Part shown: positions 1-7,707 of the stretch, piece by piece
Layout of the letters: the number at the start of each line of letters is the position of its first letter
Position numbering within the stretch: position 1 is the first letter of the stretch
DNA from: Candidatus Kapaibacterium sp.
GTDB lineage: Bacteria; Bacteroidota; Ignavibacteria; Kapaibacteriales; UBA4661
Direction: 5' to 3'
DNA length: 35,017 nt
Assembly (NCBI GenBank): GCA_004292595.1
Contig: RDXM01000114.1
Span: 1-35,017 of the forward strand
Position numbers and translations under genes: made by a program
The notes under the pieces: model-generated
Told to the model about the DNA's origin: nothing
Databases searched by the model: none
What the model saw: only the letters and a program-made list of their open reading frames with translations

Positions 1-1
1 C

Positions 2-961
2 GAAGATTACACCGAAGAAATGGAGCGATACAGCGCGAAACTGGAAGAACAAGCCAAAGTCATTGAAGAAAAAAATACCCAACTGCAAAGCAAAAACGAC
101 GAACTCGCTATCGTGAACGAACAACTCGAAGATTACACCGAAGAAATGGAGCGATACAGCGCGAAACTGGAGGCACAAGCGCGGGAAATAACCGCAGCAA
201 GCGCACAAATTCACGAACAAAATGCTGCGCTGCAAGACCTCAACACACGCAAAAATGAGCTTATTGGCGTGGTGGCGCATGACCTCAAGAACCCACTGGC
301 AGCTATCTTGATGTCGTCCTCGCTCATGCTGCGCTATTACGACAAAATGACGAAAGATGACCACTTGCAAAACACCCAGCGCATCAAGGAAACAGGCGAG
401 CGCATGAACAAAATCATCACGGACTTGCTGGATATTGAGGCGATTGAATCTGGTAAATTCAAACTTACTCTCGAAGAATGTGATATTGCTGCGATTGTGA
501 ATGCAACGGTGGAAGATTACCACGATGCCGCCGAGCGCAAGCAGATAAGCATTCTCACCGAAAGCGCACCAAATCTTGCGTTGGGCTATGCTGATAAACA
601 CGCGCTTCGGCAAATTCTCGACAATCTCGTTTCCAATGCAGTGAAATACTCGCCCCCAGAGCGGCGCATCTGGGTGACGACCCACGAAGGCGCATCAACA
701 CAAGGCGCACCAACACAAGGCGCATCAATGCTGCTGGTGGATGTCCGCGACGAAGGTCCGGGACTGAGTGCAGAAGACCAAACCAAGCTCTTCGGACGCT
801 TTGCCAAGCTCACCCCGCAGCCCACTGGCGGCGAGCATTCTACTGGGTTGGGGCTATCCATTGTCAAGCAGCTTGCCGAAGCAATGGGTGGAACGGTGCG
901 CTGTCGCTCCACCGTAGGCGTTGGAACAACTTTTACGGTAGAAATACCGAAAAAAGGATGA
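2..961 (+). CDS. Sensor histidine kinase, 3' part (5' end outside window)
   Basis: Membrane- or cytosol-associated two-component kinase that autophosphorylates on His and passes phosphate to a response regulator. The frame is open to the left edge, so the sensor part is missing. What is visible: about 75 residues of Glu/Lys/Gln-rich coiled coil containing a near-exact 42-residue duplication (EDYTEEMERYSAKLE occurs twice); the HisKA box VVAHDLKNPLAAI with the phospho-acceptor His codon at 278-280; then a HATPase_c domain with N box (LDNLVSNAVKYSPP), G1 (DEGPGLS), F box (LFGRFAKL) and G2 (STGLGLSIVKQL). A short repeated insert (EGASTQGAPTQGASM) sits between the N and G1 boxes. The stop is one base from the ATG of the glycosyltransferase, so they are probably co-transcribed. 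No response regulator is in view. The family call is secure; the signal sensed is unknown. Confidence 0.93.
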   Translation, partial: EDYTEEMERYSAKLEEQAKVIEEKNTQLQSKNDELAIVNEQLEDYTEEMERYSAKLEAQAREITAASAQIHEQNAALQDLNTRKNELIGVVAHDLKNPLAAILMSSSLMLRYYDKMTKDDHLQNTQRIKETGERMNKIITDLLDIEAIESGKFKLTLEECDIAAIVNATVEDYHDAAERKQISILTESAPNLALGYADKHALRQILDNLVSNAVKYSPPERRIWVTTHEGASTQGAPTQGASMLLVDVRDEGPGLSAEDQTKLFGRFAKLTPQPTGGEHSTGLGLSIVKQLAEAMGGTVRCRSTVGVGTTFTVEIPKKG

Positions 962-962
962 T

Positions 963-2189
963 ATGCGCATTTTGTATATTCTGAATCGGATTCCTTTGCC
1001 GCTCACCGATGGCGGTGCAATCTGCTCGTATAATTCAGTAAAATTCCTCCATGCTGCCGGACACGAGGTGCATCTTCTCGCGCTCAACACCAACAAGCAT
1101 CATCAAGACCCCGCGCAAATGCTGGATGTTTGCACAAGTATCGACGCAGTGGATATTGTTACCGATGTTCGTGCGCTGGATGCTGCACGGAATCTTGTTT
1201 TTTCGCGTCGTCCGTACATTGCCGAGCGTTTTCACAAAGAAATATTTGCGAATCTCATTTGCGCGACGCTGCACGATGAAGAATTCGATGTGGTGCATAT
1301 CGACCACACAATGATTGCTTGGTACGTGGATGCCATTCGCGCACGTGTCCCGAAGCCGCCTCCCATCGTGCTTCGGACGCACAACATCGAACACATTATC
1401 CAAGAACGTTTGGCAGCACACGAGCGTAATCCAGCAAAAAAGTGGTATCGGCAGTTTTTGGCGCGGCGTATGAAAGCCTACGAAACGGCATATTTCCCGA
1501 AGTTCGATGCGATTATGGCAATTACGCCCGAAGAACAAGCAATGATGCGCGATATGGGCTATACGGGCAAAACAGAGCTTATTCCAGCAGGAGTGAATAT
1601 TGCTGAATTTAGCCCAAAGCCCAGTATTCAAGCGCGTTCCGAGACGCTCTGCTATATTGGCGGAATGGATTGGCAACCGAATATCGAAGCCGTGCAATGG
1701 TGTGTGCGCGAGGTGCTGCCGCTTGTCCGCCGCATGAATCCTCGTGTGGAGATGCACATTGCGGGAAAGCGAATGTCGGCAGAACTCCGTGCTTTCGGCG
1801 AAGCACACGGCGCGTTCATGCACCCCGACGTGCCTTCGGCAGCAGATTTTCTGCAATCCCACGCAATACTGCTTGTTCCGCTGTTGAGCGGCGGCGGAAT
1901 GCGCTTGAAAATTGTCGAAGCAATGTCGCTTGGAATGCCGATAGTTTCTACGCGGGTAGGCGCAGAAGGCATTGCCGTCAAGCACGGCGAAAGCATTCTG
2001 TTGGCGGACACCGCACAGGACGTTGCCCATGCAATTACCCAACTTCTGCATTCCCCAGACCTCGCACAAACACTCGCTCGCAATGCCCGTAAAATTGCAC
2101 TCCGCGAATATTCGTGGGAAACGATTGCCCAAAAAATGGGTCTGCTCTACGAGCAAGTACGGAAAGAATCAAGCAAGGCACAAGGCTAG
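963..2189 (+). CDS. Glycosyltransferase, GT4 family (GT-B fold)
   Basis: Cytoplasmic glycosyltransferase likely to add a sugar to a lipid-linked glycan. The 408-residue length is normal. The N-terminal Rossmann half starts MRILYILNRIPLPLTDGGA, an arrangement typical of the acceptor-binding half of GT4 enzymes. The C-terminal half has the family landmarks IPAGVNIAEF, CYIGGMDWQPNIEAV, and the nucleotide-sugar binding stretch SGGGMRLKIVEAMSLGMPIVST with the conserved Glu of the E-x7-E region. The ATG at 963 lies one base after the kinase stop and follows an AAAAAAGGA purine run that can serve as a ribosome binding site. It is followed by a flippase gene, so the three together suggest synthesis and export of a surface polysaccharide under a sensor kinase. 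Sugar and acceptor cannot be told from sequence. Confidence 0.9.
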   Translation: MRILYILNRIPLPLTDGGAICSYNSVKFLHAAGHEVHLLALNTNKHHQDPAQMLDVCTSIDAVDIVTDVRALDAARNLVFSRRPYIAERFHKEIFANLICATLHDEEFDVVHIDHTMIAWYVDAIRARVPKPPPIVLRTHNIEHIIQERLAAHERNPAKKWYRQFLARRMKAYETAYFPKFDAIMAITPEEQAMMRDMGYTGKTELIPAGVNIAEFSPKPSIQARSETLCYIGGMDWQPNIEAVQWCVREVLPLVRRMNPRVEMHIAGKRMSAELRAFGEAHGAFMHPDVPSAADFLQSHAILLVPLLSGGGMRLKIVEAMSLGMPIVSTRVGAEGIAVKHGESILLADTAQDVAHAITQLLHSPDLAQTLARNARKIALREYSWETIAQKMGLLYEQVRKESSKAQG

Positions 2190-2206
2190 AAGAGCCGCCA
2201 ATGCTC

Positions 2207-2272
2207 ACTTCGCACTTCATACTTCGCACTTCATACTTCGCACTTCATACTTCGCACTTCATACTTCGCACT
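2207..2272 (+). repeat. 14-bp tandem repeat, 4.7 copies
   Basis: The unit ACTTCGCACTTCAT repeats four times exactly (2207-2262) and is followed by ten bases of a fifth copy. Each unit is itself two 7-mers (ACTTCGC/ACTTCAT). It fills the gap between the glycosyltransferase stop and the flippase start. Read on the minus strand it gives TGA or CGA every 7 bases, the pattern seen in other gaps of this window. Confidence 0.95.
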
Positions 2273-2289
2273 CAACACTTCTTCTCAAA

Positions 2290-3669
2290 ATGGTGCGTAT
2301 TCAAGACCATCTCGGTAAGCTCTCGTGGACTGTTGCTGATAAAATTCTTTTTATCGGATATGGCTTCGTGAACATTGTGCAAAACAACGCGCTTCCTGCG
2401 GAGGAACTTGGCTTGTATGCACTGTTTATGGCGGTGCAAACGTTTTTGTTTACGGTCAGCGATAGTTTTATTTTGCAGGCGATTATTTTGCATGGCGGCG
2501 ATGCGGAAAAACGTGCTGGCATCAATCGTTTCGCGCTGTTTTGGCATACCGTGATTACCGTCGGTGGCGCGTGTGTGCTGTTGGTGCTGCAAAGCGTTCT
2601 GGCGGATTTTTTTGACGATGCCCGCATTGCAGTCGTGATGCGCTATCTGCCGCTTATGTCGCTGGTGAGTATTCCCAGAAAAATAGCAGAAAAGCACTTA
2701 CAACGCGCTGTGCAGGCACGCGCAATTTTTGCAGTGGATATTGTTTGGTTCGGCACGATGACTCTCCTCAGCGCATATTTCCTTGCTGTGGGGCAATTAC
2801 AATCCTTTGAAATCATTTTTTTGATAAGCCTGTGCGGTATGGCAGCAAGCTCGGTTGTGTCCTATACTCTTACGCGCAAGCTCCTGAATCTGCGGAATGT
2901 AGGCGTAGGCGTAGGCGGCGCAGCACATATTTCGTGGAAAGAATTACTGAATTTTGGCGCGTATCAAGGCACAGCAGGAATGTTGGCAAACGTTATCAAA
3001 CAGCTCGACGTAACGCTCGTGCAATACTTTTTCAATACCGCAACGGTCGGCGTGTATCAGTCTGCAAAAACACTATTCCGCTTTTTTGATGAAGCTCTGA
3101 ACGCCATTACGGGGCTGGTCTATCCAACAACGGTGCGGCTTGTACGGGAAAGCAAAGAAGAGCAGATACTCGCGTTATTTTCCAAAATGCTTTCGTTTGG
3201 GGTTGTTTTATCGCTGTGTGCTATCGCTTTGGTGTATGCGGGCGTTGCAGAGTGGCTTGTTTCCTTAGTTCTTGCGCCCAAGTATGCCGCCGCACTTGGC
3301 TACATCAAGCTCCTCGTGCTGAGTACGCCCGCAATGCCCTTTCTTGTGTTGGTTTCGTACATGATTGCTCGCGGCGACGGAAAATTTCTGCTTGTGAGCA
3401 TTGCAAGTGCGGTGGGATGCGGCGTGGCGGCACTTTGCGCTGTTGGGTATGTGGGCATTTCGGAGGCAGTGCCGCTCGGCATTATGACGTATTATTTGGT
3501 GGAAGGCAGCCTTTGCTTTGCGTATCTCCGCCGTTGGATGCACTTTCCTACGCACCTGCTCTGGAGGGCTGTTCCAGACACGCTGTCATTTTTGGGAATA
3601 TGGAAACGCAAAAATATCAGCGATACCACGACAAAGGACGACACGACAAAAGACAACACAACGTATTGA
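2290..3669 (+). CDS. Polysaccharide flippase / MATE-like oligosaccharide exporter (Wzx type)
   Basis: A 459-residue integral membrane protein with about 12 hydrophobic segments, the size and pattern of the Wzx/RfbX branch of the MOP exporter superfamily, which moves lipid-linked oligosaccharide across the inner membrane. The start MVRIQDHLGKLSWTVADKILF at 2290 is chosen because the open frame upstream runs through the 14-bp repeat and into the glycosyltransferase, whereas the first membrane segment begins soon after this Met. An in-frame GTAGGC triplet repeat near 2900 gives VGVGVGG in a loop. The C-terminus ends in a low-complexity tail (TTKDDTTKDNTTY) encoded by a 15-bp tandem repeat at 3627-3663. 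Function follows from family and neighbours; the transported glycan is unknown. Confidence 0.85.
   Translation: MVRIQDHLGKLSWTVADKILFIGYGFVNIVQNNALPAEELGLYALFMAVQTFLFTVSDSFILQAIILHGGDAEKRAGINRFALFWHTVITVGGACVLLVLQSVLADFFDDARIAVVMRYLPLMSLVSIPRKIAEKHLQRAVQARAIFAVDIVWFGTMTLLSAYFLAVGQLQSFEIIFLISLCGMAASSVVSYTLTRKLLNLRNVGVGVGGAAHISWKELLNFGAYQGTAGMLANVIKQLDVTLVQYFFNTATVGVYQSAKTLFRFFDEALNAITGLVYPTTVRLVRESKEEQILALFSKMLSFGVVLSLCAIALVYAGVAEWLVSLVLAPKYAAALGYIKLLVLSTPAMPFLVLVSYMIARGDGKFLLVSIASAVGCGVAALCAVGYVGISEAVPLGIMTYYLVEGSLCFAYLRRWMHFPTHLLWRAVPDTLSFLGIWKRKNISDTTTKDDTTKDNTTY
3627..3663 (+). repeat. 15-bp in-frame tandem repeat in flippase tail
   Basis: Two 15-bp units (CACGACAAAGGACGA, CACGACAAAAGACAA) plus a partial third encode TTKDD-TTKDN-TTY at the flippase C-terminus. 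Confidence 0.8.
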
Positions 3670-3681
3670 GAGCAAACTCTC
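3668..3681. terminator. Short hairpin between convergent genes
   Basis: GAGAG-caaa-CTCTC followed by TTT lies across the flippase stop codon, 11 bases from the end of the receptor gene on the other strand. The stem is only 5 bp, so terminator function is a guess. Confidence 0.3.
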
Positions 3682-3691
3682 TTTCGCACTG

Positions 3692-5884
3692 CTACAAACG
3701 CCATTCTACGCCAATCGAAGCAACGTAATTGAACGGCAAACCCGGCTCAATGTACGGATATTGCCCGTTTGAAGCGCGGTCGGGGTTTATCCAAATCGAG
3801 GCGGCGTATTTCGTATTCGCAAGATTATTCCCGCGCAGAAAAGCGTTTATCCACAAGCGTTCATCCAGCAAGCCTTGTTTTATGCCGATACTAGCGTCCA
3901 GCACCGAAAAACCTTGCGCGGTGAGTGTATTTGCGTCGTTGGCGAAGTACGTGCCGACAGCGCGGTATTCGAGTTCGGCGAAGGCTTGTGGCAAGAAACT
4001 TGGCACGTAGCGAAGGCGCAGAGAGCCGAATACATCAGGGATTCCGGGCATTTTATTCCCCGCATAATCCGCAAAGCGTCCTTCCAGTGAACGGCTCACA
4101 AAGCCTGAATCTATGCGGTATTCCAGAAAATTACTTTGCATAAATGTTCCTGCCCCCATGAGCGACAAACCGTGCGCAAACTGAGCATTGAAGCCAAGTT
4201 CCAGCCCTCTGCGCTGGGAGCGTCCTGCGGTGAAATAAAAACGCCCGCCGCGATAGGGGATAATATCATTGACCACATTCACAAGGTACAAAGCCGCATC
4301 GTAGGAAAATCGCTCAAGGAAGTTTCCTTCGTCCACAAGCAATGCTTGCTTGATGCCAATTTCGTAGGTGGTAGATTCTATCGGCTTCAGGAGGGAATTG
4401 ACGCTGCGCAAGGTGTCTTCGCCCGCAACGCTTGGCGGGTCGGTTTCGTTGCCAGCAGGAACTTCCACGCCGCCGCCAAGATTCGCATACAAGGTCATTT
4501 CCTCAGAAGGGCGGAAAGAAACGCCAATTTTCGGGGTTAATCGCTCGAAACTGCGAATTTCATTGACCGCAGGAGTTATGAAATTCTCGTAAAAATACGT
4601 GATGTTATCGTAGCGCAAACCCGCAAGAACACTGAGGTTGCCGCTAAACATGAGTTCTTCTTGTGCAAACGCACCGAAGTTGTTCGCGCCCTCTCGCCGG
4701 TTGTCACGGAGTGTTGTACCGCGATTGCCGTTCACGAGATTGTAAAAGAGAATTGCACCGTCTTGGTATTGCTGGTCAATGCCAGCCACAAGCGAGTGTT
4801 TAAGCCAACTTGCGAGCTGTCCGTGATTGCGGAAAATTACGTTGCCGCCCGCGTGATAGCGATTGAAGTCGCGAAAGGTATTGCGCTCGGAGCGTTGTAA
4901 ATACTTGCTTTGCAAGAATGCGGTTGTGGAAATGCTATTATGTGCGTCAAATTCATGCTCAAACGTCGTCCCGATGCGCCCTAGACGGTTGAAACGGCGT
5001 TCATTGCGCTGCACGTAGGTTGGATTGTAAATGGCAGGGTCGTCCTGTGCTTGCGCGGGGTCTGCAGCAAACTCCGCTTCGGTAAGCGGTCCTGGAATTT
5101 GAAAGGCATTGCTCGCCGCCACTAAAAACACATTCAAGCGAGATTTTGCCGAAAGATTGGAAACCATGCCCACATATGCCTGCTGCAAGCGGCTCTCGGA
5201 CTGCGCTCGCCAACCTGCAAAGCCCGTATTATTCACCGAAAGAAAGACTTTACCAAAGTCCGTCGGCGTGGAGGCACGAAGCGATTGCTTGGCAAAGCCG
5301 AAACTGCCGAACTGCGTTTGCGCGGACACAAATGCGTGGTTTTGCGTCGGAATCATGCTGATATTCACCACGCCGCCCGAAGCATTGCCCCAGAGCGCGG
5401 AGGCATTCGAGCGCAAGACCTCAACGCTGCTTGCTCCTGCGAGGTCAATGAGGTCGAAGGCAGTACGCCCGTCGGGTTCGGTTTCGGGAATGCCATCAAT
5501 GTAAAAGCGGATGCCGCGCGAGGTGCCAGCATTGGAGCGTTCTCCCGCGCCACGTGCGCCGAAGCCGCGAATCATCACGCGAACATCCTGATTGCCTGTG
5601 CGCGATTGCACCAATGCTCCCGGAACCAGTGATAATGCTTCATCCAGCCCGAAGCCGCGCCCATTCTGAAACATACTTGCTGGAACAACGGTAACGGCAA
5701 GCGGTACTTCCAATGCTTTTTCTGGCTGCCGAAGCGCAATAACCGTGATTTCATCGGCTCTGGCAACCTTTTTACGAGCTGTTTTGTTTGAGTCTGCTTG
5801 CGCAAAACTTGGCAGCGCACAACAGAACTGTGCCGCAAACACAAGGAATGATGCGGTAAAGAAAGAAGAATATTGTGATTTCAT
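3692..5884 (-). CDS. TonB-dependent outer-membrane receptor
   Basis: Outer-membrane gated channel that takes up a scarce nutrient (commonly a ferric chelate or cobalamin) using TonB energy. The 730-residue protein starts with a signal peptide (hydrophobic core FFTASFLVFAAQFCCAL, cleavage probably after SFA). A TonB-box-like stretch DEITVIA follows at about residue 44, then a plug domain with VMIRGFGARG, RFYIDGIPETEPDG and SVEVLRSNASALWGNASGG. The rest is Tyr/Phe/Asn-rich alternating strands typical of a 22-strand barrel, ending in an aromatic-rich last strand (VASIGVEWRL). No SusD-like partner follows, so a glycan-uptake role is less likely. The gene converges on the flippase gene; upstream in the same direction is the NlpC/P60 gene, separated by a 290-base gap with a palindromic element. 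Substrate not determinable here. Confidence 0.93.
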   Translation of the reverse strand: MKSQYSSFFTASFLVFAAQFCCALPSFAQADSNKTARKKVARADEITVIALRQPEKALEVPLAVTVVPASMFQNGRGFGLDEALSLVPGALVQSRTGNQDVRVMIRGFGARGAGERSNAGTSRGIRFYIDGIPETEPDGRTAFDLIDLAGASSVEVLRSNASALWGNASGGVVNISMIPTQNHAFVSAQTQFGSFGFAKQSLRASTPTDFGKVFLSVNNTGFAGWRAQSESRLQQAYVGMVSNLSAKSRLNVFLVAASNAFQIPGPLTEAEFAADPAQAQDDPAIYNPTYVQRNERRFNRLGRIGTTFEHEFDAHNSISTTAFLQSKYLQRSERNTFRDFNRYHAGGNVIFRNHGQLASWLKHSLVAGIDQQYQDGAILFYNLVNGNRGTTLRDNRREGANNFGAFAQEELMFSGNLSVLAGLRYDNITYFYENFITPAVNEIRSFERLTPKIGVSFRPSEEMTLYANLGGGVEVPAGNETDPPSVAGEDTLRSVNSLLKPIESTTYEIGIKQALLVDEGNFLERFSYDAALYLVNVVNDIIPYRGGRFYFTAGRSQRRGLELGFNAQFAHGLSLMGAGTFMQSNFLEYRIDSGFVSRSLEGRFADYAGNKMPGIPDVFGSLRLRYVPSFLPQAFAELEYRAVGTYFANDANTLTAQGFSVLDASIGIKQGLLDERLWINAFLRGNNLANTKYAASIWINPDRASNGQYPYIEPGLPFNYVASIGVEWRL

Positions 5885-5910
5885 TGTGTAAGGAAATTTA
5901 TCAGGAATTT

Positions 5911-6013
5911 ATACTAAAAACGGGTAAAAATTGCATATCAAAAAGTGAAGGAAATGAGATGTAGTCCACCTTTGAGGTGGACTACATCTAAAACGCTGCA
6001 CCTTTTTTAGTAT
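5911..6013. repeat. Palindromic element D, copy 1
   Basis: Ends are ATACTAAAAA (5911-5920) and TTTTTTAGTAT (6003-6013), an inverted pair. The core is a perfect 14-bp stem AGATGTAGTCCACC / GGTGGACTACATCT (5957-5970 and 5976-5989) with loop TTTGA. The same ends and the AAATGAGATGTAGTCC core recur at 19515-19587. Nearly matching 12-mers TCAGGAATTTAT and TCAAGAATTTAT lie at 5901-5912 and 6015-6026 and could be a target duplication. Non-coding, between receptor and NlpC/P60 genes. Confidence 0.75.
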
Positions 6014-6065
6014 ATCAAGAATTTATCAAGAATAGAACGTTCGCAACCACCGCCAAATGCGTATC

Positions 6066-6130
6066 ATGCCGACGCAGGTTGGCATCCATTGGGAAGGTGA
6101 AAACGGCAGAGATACCGACCTCCGTCGGTA
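6066..6130. other. Two related hairpins downstream of the NlpC/P60 gene
   Basis: ATGCCGAC-gcag-GTTGGCAT (6066-6085, one G-T pair) and TACCGAC-ctcc-GTCGGTA (6113-6130) lie 3' of the minus-strand NlpC/P60 gene. They may end its transcript, but neither has a clear T run. Confidence 0.45.
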
Positions 6131-6177
6131 AGACAGATGTGGTGCGCGAGCGCCCGAATCTTTTTGCTATTTTTTTG

Positions 6178-6777
6178 CTATTCTTTCTGCAACGACAACA
6201 CCCGCCGCGCACCCATAAATGCTCGTGTGAGATAGGTTTCAGAAAAGGACTGCTTTACAACACCGTAGGTGCTGGAAGCGTGAAAAACACTGTCTTGCCC
6301 AGCATACACGCCGACATGAGACACGCCAATTCCGTTGGTGTTAAAAAAGAGTAAATCGCCCGTGCGAAGCTCTTGGCGGTCAATGCTGCTGCCGATTGTC
6401 CATTGGTCTTTGGTGCTGCGTGGGAGCTTGCCGACACCTGCCTCCTCGAAGAGGCGCATTGCAAAGCCAGAACAATCTGTTCCAGCACGAGTAGCTGCGC
6501 CATAGCGATAGGGAGTACCGAGCCAATGCTCTGCCGTTACCAGAAGGCGTTCTTGTGTGCTGGTGAGGTTTTCTGGTGGAAAAGAAGGCTTCTTTGCAGT
6601 GCTGTTTGATGAATTGGCACGGCTTTTGGAAGAATGCTGTTGAGAAGGTATGTGTTCCACTTCTTTCACAGAAGAACGAGAACTAAAACGAATACTGCTT
6701 TGACACGACGACATCGCCGCAAGAACGCTTACAATCAGCATTCCACGCAGGTAGTTTCTCGGCAAAAGAAGGTGCAT
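6178..6777 (-). CDS. NlpC/P60 family cell-wall hydrolase, lipoprotein
   Basis: Probable periplasmic peptidoglycan endopeptidase that cuts peptide cross-links, like Spr/MepS. The start at 6777 (MHLLLPRNYLRGMLIVSVL) gives 199 residues with a basic n-region, a hydrophobic core and a lipobox-like AAMSSC, so Cys25 would be lipidated; Met at -3 is less usual. An upstream in-frame Met at 6855 would add 26 residues before the signal and is less likely. After a Ser/Lys-rich linker comes the NlpC/P60 domain: GTDCSGF (nucleophile Cys102), GVSHVGVYAG (His154) and FHASS (His166), the expected Cys-His-His triad. The gene stands alone, with 290 bases to the receptor gene downstream. Family call is firm; the exact bond cleaved is inferred. 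Confidence 0.9.
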   Translation of the reverse strand: MHLLLPRNYLRGMLIVSVLAAMSSCQSSIRFSSRSSVKEVEHIPSQQHSSKSRANSSNSTAKKPSFPPENLTSTQERLLVTAEHWLGTPYRYGAATRAGTDCSGFAMRLFEEAGVGKLPRSTKDQWTIGSSIDRQELRTGDLLFFNTNGIGVSHVGVYAGQDSVFHASSTYGVVKQSFSETYLTRAFMGARRVLSLQKE

Positions 6778-7065
6778 TGGCAAGGTTTCCAGTTGTTTCA
6801 AAACCTTCACAAAGTGAGACACTTTTACGATAACATTTGCAGAGTGTATCAACATAAAACACCGCCGAATTGAGGAACATTGCGTGATGAATGTGTGTAT
6901 TCAAAAGAATACTGCTTCAAAAGCTGTGCCATCTCAGCGACACGCTCTTGCCCGCATCTATGACTTTTAGCCATGAAAGATTATTACTTTCAGCTACTAC
7001 CACAGTTTGTGAAAATTTCCGAACTTTGCAGCAGATGCTCGTCAAAAAGTGAAGTGTCGAAACAA

Positions 7066-7097
7066 AATAGACTTTATTCCGAATAGACTTTTTTACG
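7066..7097 (+). repeat. 16-bp direct repeat, two copies
   Basis: AATAGACTTTATTCCG followed directly by AATAGACTTTTTTACG. It lies just ahead of the 20-bp palindrome. Confidence 0.7.
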
Positions 7098-7100
7098 AAA

Positions 7101-7120
7101 CAAGGCAGCATGCTGCCTTG
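7101..7120. promoter_or_regulatory. 20-bp perfect palindrome
   Basis: CAAGGCAGCATGCTGCCTTG is self-complementary over its full 20 bases with no spacer. It lies in the gap between two divergent genes and could be an operator for a dimeric regulator; no matching regulator gene is in the window. Confidence 0.5.
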
Positions 7121-7259
7121 CTCCAAAACCCTAAAAACCTTATTCGAGATAAACTCTAATAAACAACAACATCCACAACATTTTTATCAACTATGATGCC
7201 GTATTGCTTCTCTGGTTTACTTTAAATCCTTTTCTTGCAATACTTATTTTTTTACTCCC

Positions 7260-7544
7260 ATGCGTACACTCTCTATGAACTCCGCCGCCCCAACAACGCT
7301 CTACAAGCCCAGCTCCGCCGCAGGAGAATGGCTACAGCACGAAATGAAAGATATTTTAGTCAAGCTGCACAGCCGCGAACGCCTTTCGCGCTCCGACCTC
7401 GCAACGGGCGCACTCGCCCTGAGCATGATTCGCCGCTACAATAACCTCCTTGCGCAGGAACGCATCCAAGCGATTCAGCGCATTTTGGAGGAAATCAATT
7501 CTATGCTTGCCGCACACCCAGAGCTTTTGCCCTTTGAACACTAA
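7260..7544 (+). CDS. Small hypothetical helical protein
   Basis: Not recognised. It encodes 94 residues with no signal peptide, membrane segment or Cys. From residue 22 it is predicted mostly helical and amphipathic (GEWLQHEMKDILVKLHSRERL, then SMIRRYNNLLAQERIQAIQR), ending in ELLPFEH. Codon use resembles its neighbours and no competing frame looks better, which supports a real gene. It stands alone, followed by an A-rich heptamer array and a strong hairpin terminator. The length and helix pairs would fit a small DNA-binding or adaptor protein, but no motif supports either. Confidence 0.65.
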   Translation: MRTLSMNSAAPTTLYKPSSAAGEWLQHEMKDILVKLHSRERLSRSDLATGALALSMIRRYNNLLAQERIQAIQRILEEINSMLAAHPELLPFEH

Positions 7545-7547
7545 ATC

Positions 7548-7589
7548 AAAGGCAAAAAGATAAAGGATAAGGGCAAAAGGTAAAAACGA
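7548..7589 (+). repeat. A-rich 7-bp repeat after the small gene
   Basis: Six degenerate heptamers in register (AAAGGCA, AAAAGAT, AAAGGAT, AAGGGCA, AAAGGTA, AAAACGA) begin three bases after the stop codon. They include TAA triplets at 7561 and 7568. Confidence 0.7.
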
Positions 7590-7624
7590 GTATTTTCCCG
7601 CGAAGATTATTTCGTACACCTTCA

Positions 7625-7674
7625 GCCAAAAGCCGCTTTCTCACGCAAACGTGCGTTGGGAAGCGGCTTTTGGC
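7625..7674 (+). terminator. Strong hairpin, probable terminator
   Basis: GCCAAAAGCCGCTT (7625-7638) pairs perfectly with AAGCGGCTTTTGGC (7661-7674), with a further inner ACGCA/TGCGT pairing. It lies 80 bases after the small gene; the tail GTTGTTGTT is only moderately T-rich. A second, smaller stem-loop CTACCGTT-tctg-AACGGTAG follows at 7688-7707. Confidence 0.65.
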
Positions 7675-7707
7675 GTTGTTGTTCGTCCTACCGTTTCTGA
7701 ACGGTAG

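Larger units (their letters stand above)
6778..7259. other. Gene-free stretch between divergent genes
   Basis: About 480 bases separate the NlpC/P60 start (minus) and the small helical gene (plus). No convincing gene is seen; short frames on both strands lack signals or family features. It holds a 16-bp direct repeat (7066-7097) and a 20-bp perfect palindrome (7101-7120), listed separately. No promoter of the TTTG-N19-TAnnTTTG form was found. Confidence 0.6.

Noticed and set aside
1035-2156. A 373-codon open frame antisense to the first glycosyltransferase
   Set aside because: Its translation is Cys/His/Asn-rich with no family motif, and it mirrors a well-supported gene; it is a codon-bias shadow.
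1972-2289. 106-residue N-terminal extension of the flippase
   Set aside because: It overlaps the glycosyltransferase gene and reads through the 14-bp repeat; the membrane protein begins at 2290.
6917-7126. 69-codon minus-strand frame in the gap near 7 kb
   Set aside because: No family features or ribosome binding site, and it runs through the 20-bp palindrome.
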